From assembly GCA_003175915.1 (NCBI GenBank), contig PSRH01000019.1:1-6639 (forward strand): a stretch of DNA of 6,639 nucleotides. Reading direction: 5' to 3'. Made by a program: the position numbers and the translations under genes. This document shows positions 5,193-6,639 of this stretch, in pieces; position 1 is the first letter of the stretch, and each line of letters opens with the position of its first letter. The notes under the pieces are model-generated. The model saw nothing but the letters and a program-made list of their open reading frames with translations, did not search any database and was not told the origin of the DNA. Source of the DNA: Candidatus Melainabacteria bacterium (lineage in GTDB: Bacteria > Cyanobacteriota > Vampirovibrionia > Obscuribacterales > Obscuribacteraceae).

Positions 5193-6639
5193 TCAATCCT
5201 TCTTGTTATGTTGGGCGTTGCCACCCCAAGCGCTCCAACCATCGGCATCTTTCCCCCCAGTTTTAATGCAGACAACCAGACCATTGGACGTTCCCATATA
5301 GACATTTCCATGAGCCAGAGCCGGTTGGAAACTCATCGGCTGTTTCGTCGCATAAATGAAATTAACTCGTCCGTCCTTCTGATCCATTGCTACCAGGTGG
5401 CCTGAAGCGCTAGTTAGATACATGCCTTTCTGACCGAGAGCCGGTGGCGAAAATACCTGACTCCCCGCACCGACATCCCTACCGCGGAAATTTGCTTGCC
5501 AATTTGGCGCACCGGCCGAATTAGCGACGGCCTGCACTTGAGCTCCTTGGGCATTCATTACTGCACCATTTTTGAAGGCAGCCCGGGAACCCTGGAAGGC
5601 CCAGCCTCCCGCTACGGTACCAACTCCGACATTTTGCTTGGCTTTTGCCATTTCAGCAGTCGATGGTGCTCCACCTCCAAAACCAACAGAAGCATCCAGC
5701 GACGCTTGAGCGGATGTAGATAGAGCTGCGCCCCCTCCGGAAGCTAGATAAGGTGCCGGAGCCGGGGCCATGATCGGTGATGACGCCGGTTCAGCATATG
5801 AAGGTGCCTGGCGCATCTGGGCGAGGCCCTCATAGACAGAGTTTTTTACTGTTTTCCGTTGGGTCACAATCACCTGTCCGTTAGCTATAAGCGGCGCACT
5901 GGTTCCTGCATGCTCTTTTTTCCAGGCAAGCTTCCCGTCGTTGGTTTGAAAGCAAAAGGAGGTGCCGTCAAAGCAAGTCGTATAGACTTTGTCCCCATCA
6001 ACGACCGGCGCTGAAATTACATCGGCGGAAATCGGTTGATCCCAAATATGTTTGCCGGTGCGCAAGTCAGCACAAAGGAGGCGGTGTCCAGGCGGACTGG
6101 TCTTCCCTACTTGTTGCTTAGCGCTTCCACCCTCAGTATTCATCACCGGGTGAACGGCCGCACCACCAGGATAAGCTATGAACAACCGCCCATTGGCCAC
6201 TGCGGGCTGGCTCATGAGCGGATCTCCCAACCACTGCTGCCAAACTAGTTTGCCTGACTTGGCATCAAGCACGTAAACAGTGCAACTTTCCGTATTAAAC
6301 ACACAAAAACCGTCTTCCACGACGGCTGCTGTTGGTCCATCATCACCTGTACGGTATTGCCAGACCAGGCGTCCGCTTTCAGCGTCAAACGCATAGAATT
6401 CGTGCGATCCATATCCGCCACCCACGAAGAGCATTCCTTCCCAATAGGCAGGAGTTGCGATCGGGCGGTTGCCCGGAATCTTAATCACCCAGCCTTCCTT
6501 AGAATCAGGCGTTCGAAACACCGTCGCCTTCAATTCGAACTTAGGTGTGGGCAAGGGCAATGGCGTGGCGCTATCCAGATCTACTTCAAATTTTTTAGGA
6601 GCAGCCGTTGCCATTGCTGCGCCAATGAGCGGCACAGGC
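5193..6639 (-). CDS. PQQ-repeat beta-propeller protein, exported, 5'-truncated by window edge
   Basis: The stop is at 5193-5195 and the frame is open to the right edge. A GTG at 6633-6635 could be read as a start, but the frame continues through it and the first residues (PVPLIGAAMATAAPKK) look like the end of a signal peptide with an Ala-Thr-Ala site, so the true start is most likely off-window. Counting from that GTG, PQQ-type blades of the form YAFDAESGRLVW occur near 58-98, 100-138, 143-200, 207-242, 396-430 and 436-460, suggesting a six- to eight-bladed periplasmic propeller of the BamB/quinoprotein fold. A Pro/Ala/Gly/Ser-rich stretch (about 262-345) interrupts the blade that begins at 246. 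The C-terminus GWSAWGGNAQHN is a segment often seen in PQQ-repeat proteins. No dehydrogenase domain or heme motif is visible, so a binding or scaffold role is more likely than an enzyme. It is convergent with the PurM-like gene, 1 bp apart. Confidence 0.88.
   Translation of the reverse strand, partial: PVPLIGAAMATAAPKKFEVDLDSATPLPLPTPKFELKATVFRTPDSKEGWVIKIPGNRPIATPAYWEGMLFVGGGYGSHEFYAFDAESGRLVWQYRTGDDGPTAAVVEDGFCVFNTESCTVYVLDAKSGKLVWQQWLGDPLMSQPAVANGRLFIAYPGGAAVHPVMNTEGGSAKQQVGKTSPPGHRLLCADLRTGKHIWDQPISADVISAPVVDGDKVYTTCFDGTSFCFQTNDGKLAWKKEHAGTSAPLIANGQVIVTQRKTVKNSVYEGLAQMRQAPSYAEPASSPIMAPAPAPYLASGGGAALSTSAQASLDASVGFGGGAPSTAEMAKAKQNVGVGTVAGGWAFQGSRAAFKNGAVMNAQGAQVQAVANSAGAPNWQANFRGRDVGAGSQVFSPPALGQKGMYLTSASGHLVAMDQKDGRVNFIYATKQPMSFQPALAHGNVYMGTSNGLVVCIKTGGKDADGWSAWGGNAQHNKKD

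Overview
This window holds six protein-coding genes that I accept, two of them cut by the window edges. They come from a Gram-negative-type bacterium of mid GC content. The mix is a secreted TPR protein, a small TPR-like protein, a periplasmic-type PQQ beta-propeller with a Pro/Ala/Gly-rich insert, and a REP-like palindromic element. That would fit a large environmental genome such as the non-photosynthetic cyanobacterial relatives (Vampirovibrionia / Candidatus Obscuribacterales). This placement is a guess from gene flavour; nothing here is a taxonomic marker, and Planctomycetes or Acidobacteria are not excluded.

Layout from left to right. Positions 1-889 (minus) are the N-terminal 296 codons of an exported TPR-repeat protein whose C-terminus lies off the left edge. 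Positions 1082-2434 (minus) encode a 12-helix Major Facilitator transporter of the organic-acid/sugar type. Positions 2597-3082 (minus) encode a PhnB-like VOC (glyoxalase-fold) protein with a recognisable promoter. Then comes a 564-bp stretch without a convincing gene (3083-3646). It holds a 14-bp perfect palindrome, an imperfect hairpin, a spaced direct repeat next to a perfect -10 box, and a doubtful 31-codon ORF. Positions 3647-3847 (plus) are a small 66-aa protein with one TPR-like helix pair. The gap 3848-4063 carries a REP-type inverted pair (two GTAG-headed hairpins facing each other). Positions 4064-5191 (plus) encode a divergent PurM/AIR-synthase-like protein. It ends 1 bp from the convergent gene at 5193-6639 (minus), a PQQ-repeat beta-propeller protein whose start lies beyond the right edge.

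The genes do not form an obvious pathway or defence system. The VOC gene and the MFS gene lie in the same direction but are 162 bp apart, so co-transcription is possible but not shown. The most notable points are the PurM-like protein that lacks the GTDGVGTK signature, the GTAG-headed REP pair just upstream of it, and the large low-complexity insert in the beta-propeller. I did not find an undescribed multi-gene system, CRISPR array, tRNA, rRNA or transposase gene.
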